DNA from: Bacillota bacterium
GTDB lineage: Bacteria; Bacillota; Clostridia; Christensenellales; SZUA-584
NCBI GenBank assembly: GCA_023436525.1
Contig: JAEZIW010000235.1
Coordinates: 1-30,530, forward strand
DNA length: 30,530 nt
Direction: 5' to 3'
Position numbers and translations under genes: made by a program. Shown here in pieces: positions 29,846 through 30,530 of the stretch (position 1 is the stretch's first letter; every line of letters begins with the position of its first letter). The notes beneath the pieces are model-generated. The model made no database searches and had not been told where the DNA came from. It saw only the letters and a list, made by a program, of their open reading frames with translations.

Positions 29846-30032
29846 AACAGGAAATGCGCACACCGCAAATTATATTATTCTTCCGAGAATGCATCGTCCA
29901 TTATTAGATAGCAATTTTGATCAATTATGCAATAGATATGGGCATCAATTAGACACTGCAATTTAAAGCCGGTGTATACTGCAGCCTCAGAATAGCTGAC
30001 TATAACGGCTCATGGCGGCTTATAGTCACGCT
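29846..30032. other. Gene-free spacer after the EFR1 gene
   Basis: No credible gene. It holds a perfect inverted repeat GACTATAA/TTATAGTC (29998-30005, 30020-30027) next to the transposase remnant, and CTGCAGCCTCAG (29979-29990), which recurs at 30404-30415 on the other side of the remnant. Confidence 0.5.
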
Positions 30033-30347
30033 TGGTAAGCCAAATACCCGCACATCATCGATTTGTGGCAGATGAGCCGGCAGAACTCTCCATACTTCAA
30101 ATACACGCCTGAGCTGCGGAAGATCATTTATACGACCGATATGATTGAGCGCTGTCATCGGCAGCTTCGCAAAGTGACCAAAGAAAAAGCATTTCCCCCC
30201 GCGATGAATCGCGACGGAAAATGCTCTGTTTGGCCAGCTATGGATGTGGTTAGCGAGGCTGGCCGCGTTCAAAATTGGGTGCAGATTCTGATTCAGCTGT
30301 CTGTTTCTTTCCGCGAAATTTTCACTGGTTTATGGGGTCTGTTATAG
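30033..30347 (+). pseudogene. IS256-family transposase remnant (C-terminal part)
   Basis: Translated text reads YTPELRKIIYTTDMIERCHRQLRKVTK, then RVQNWVQILIQLSVSF, which are the conserved end of mutator/IS256 transposases. Only about the last 100 residues of some 400 remain. A stop codon interrupts the frame at 30036 (W-stop-AKYP). At the CCCCCC run near 30189 the frame slips: the expected DES-KMLxLA segment is found in another frame (DESRRKMLCLA), and the original frame resumes at MDVV. No upstream catalytic part and no clear terminal inverted repeats remain, so it is dead. Confidence 0.85.
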
Positions 30348-30383
30348 TACATTCCACTTACAGGCCCTTATATATTTCAATTT

Positions 30384-30395
30384 CACTTATAAGTG
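30384..30395. repeat. Perfect palindrome CACTTATAAGTG
   Basis: Twelve-base perfect palindrome covering the stop codon of the GreA/Rnk-like gene. Meaning unknown; it may be chance. Confidence 0.35.
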
Positions 30396-30530
30396 ATAAT
30401 GACCTGCAGCCTCAGGTTGATATAAAAGCTTTGTGATTTTGATATGTGTAATGCCATCCGGGGTATCCCATTGAATACTGTCATTTTCTCTATACCCAAG
30501 AATAGCGGTCCCAATAGGAGACAGTATAGA
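30387..30530 (-). CDS. GreA/GreB/Rnk-family protein, C-terminal end (runs off right edge)
   Basis: The last 47 residues of a gene reading leftward: SILSPIGTAILGYRENDS, then a beta-strand pair and LLYQPEAAGHYHL before TAA. This is the GreA/GreB C-terminal FKBP-like domain (SPxGxALxG) in the short form seen in Rnk and related nucleoside diphosphate kinase regulators, whose ends often read VLYQPEAAGD. These proteins bind RNA polymerase in its secondary channel. Which subgroup it belongs to needs the N-terminal part outside the window. Confidence 0.8.
   Translation of the reverse strand, partial: SILSPIGTAILGYRENDSIQWDTPDGITHIKITKLLYQPEAAGHYHL

Noticed and set aside
29556..29894. 112-codon minus-strand frame opposite the EFR1 gene
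   Set aside because: Mostly antisense to a well-supported gene, with no family likeness and no ribosome site.
30000..30530. Active insertion sequence at the right end
   Set aside because: Only the transposase C terminus remains, with a stop and frame slips, and no terminal inverted repeats were found.

Overview
The window looks like chromosomal DNA from an anaerobic, probably spore-forming Bacillota of the class Clostridia. The evidence is a T-box leader on hisS-aspS, a pta-ackA acetate module, a phosphofructokinase with the residues of the pyrophosphate-dependent type, an indolepyruvate:ferredoxin oxidoreductase, the ylbH-ylbI-ylbJ neighbourhood with the sporulation protein YlbJ, strong GGAGG ribosome sites and M56/BlaI regulator pairs. 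I cannot name a genus.

Layout. 1-2430 (minus): hisS-aspS behind a promoter and a T-box leader; aspS runs off the left edge. 2760-5070 (minus): pta-ackA with a terminator. 5192-6355 (plus): tmcAL, divergent from pta. 6356-6719: gene-free, with hairpins. 6720-9550 (minus): a blaI-M56 membrane-protease pair with an operator over its promoter. 9719-10279 (minus): a putative lipoprotein. 10404-11573 (plus): ylbJ. 11550-20148 (minus): a long, tightly packed run in the order paaK, iorA, iorB, paaK, ACT protein, alr, fthC, rsmD, coaD and a coiled-coil protein. 20422-20892 (plus): an MntR-like regulator. 20893-21509: a cluster of MITE-like paired-hairpin repeats. 21560-24973 (minus): PPi-type pfk, a VanW/G5 wall protein and an orphan blaI. 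25280-27001 (minus): yjbQ, a GNAT acetyltransferase and a TetR regulator. 27104-28503 (minus): an MFS exporter behind a leader peptide and a Shine-Dalgarno-sequestering structure. 28529-28663 (minus): a 44-residue basic protein. 28829-29845 (plus): an EFR1-type flavodoxin/ferredoxin protein. 30033-30347: an IS256-type transposase remnant. 30387-30530 (minus): the 3' end of a GreA/Rnk-like gene.

How the parts fit. Pta-AckA converts acetyl-CoA to acetate and ATP, and a PPi-PFK would save ATP in glycolysis. IorAB with two flanking phenylacetate-CoA ligases and an ACT protein links aryl pyruvates, arylacetyl-CoA and free arylacetates, in the degradative or the assimilatory direction. Regulation is the most interesting layer: two blaI genes share one promoter-operator design, tetR has its operator between -35 and -10 and appears to give a leaderless mRNA, yjbQ has a perfect palindrome over its -10, and the MFS gene carries a candidate antibiotic-type translational attenuator. 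I found no CRISPR array, tRNA, rRNA or intact mobile element. All calls come from reading the sequence; no database search was run.
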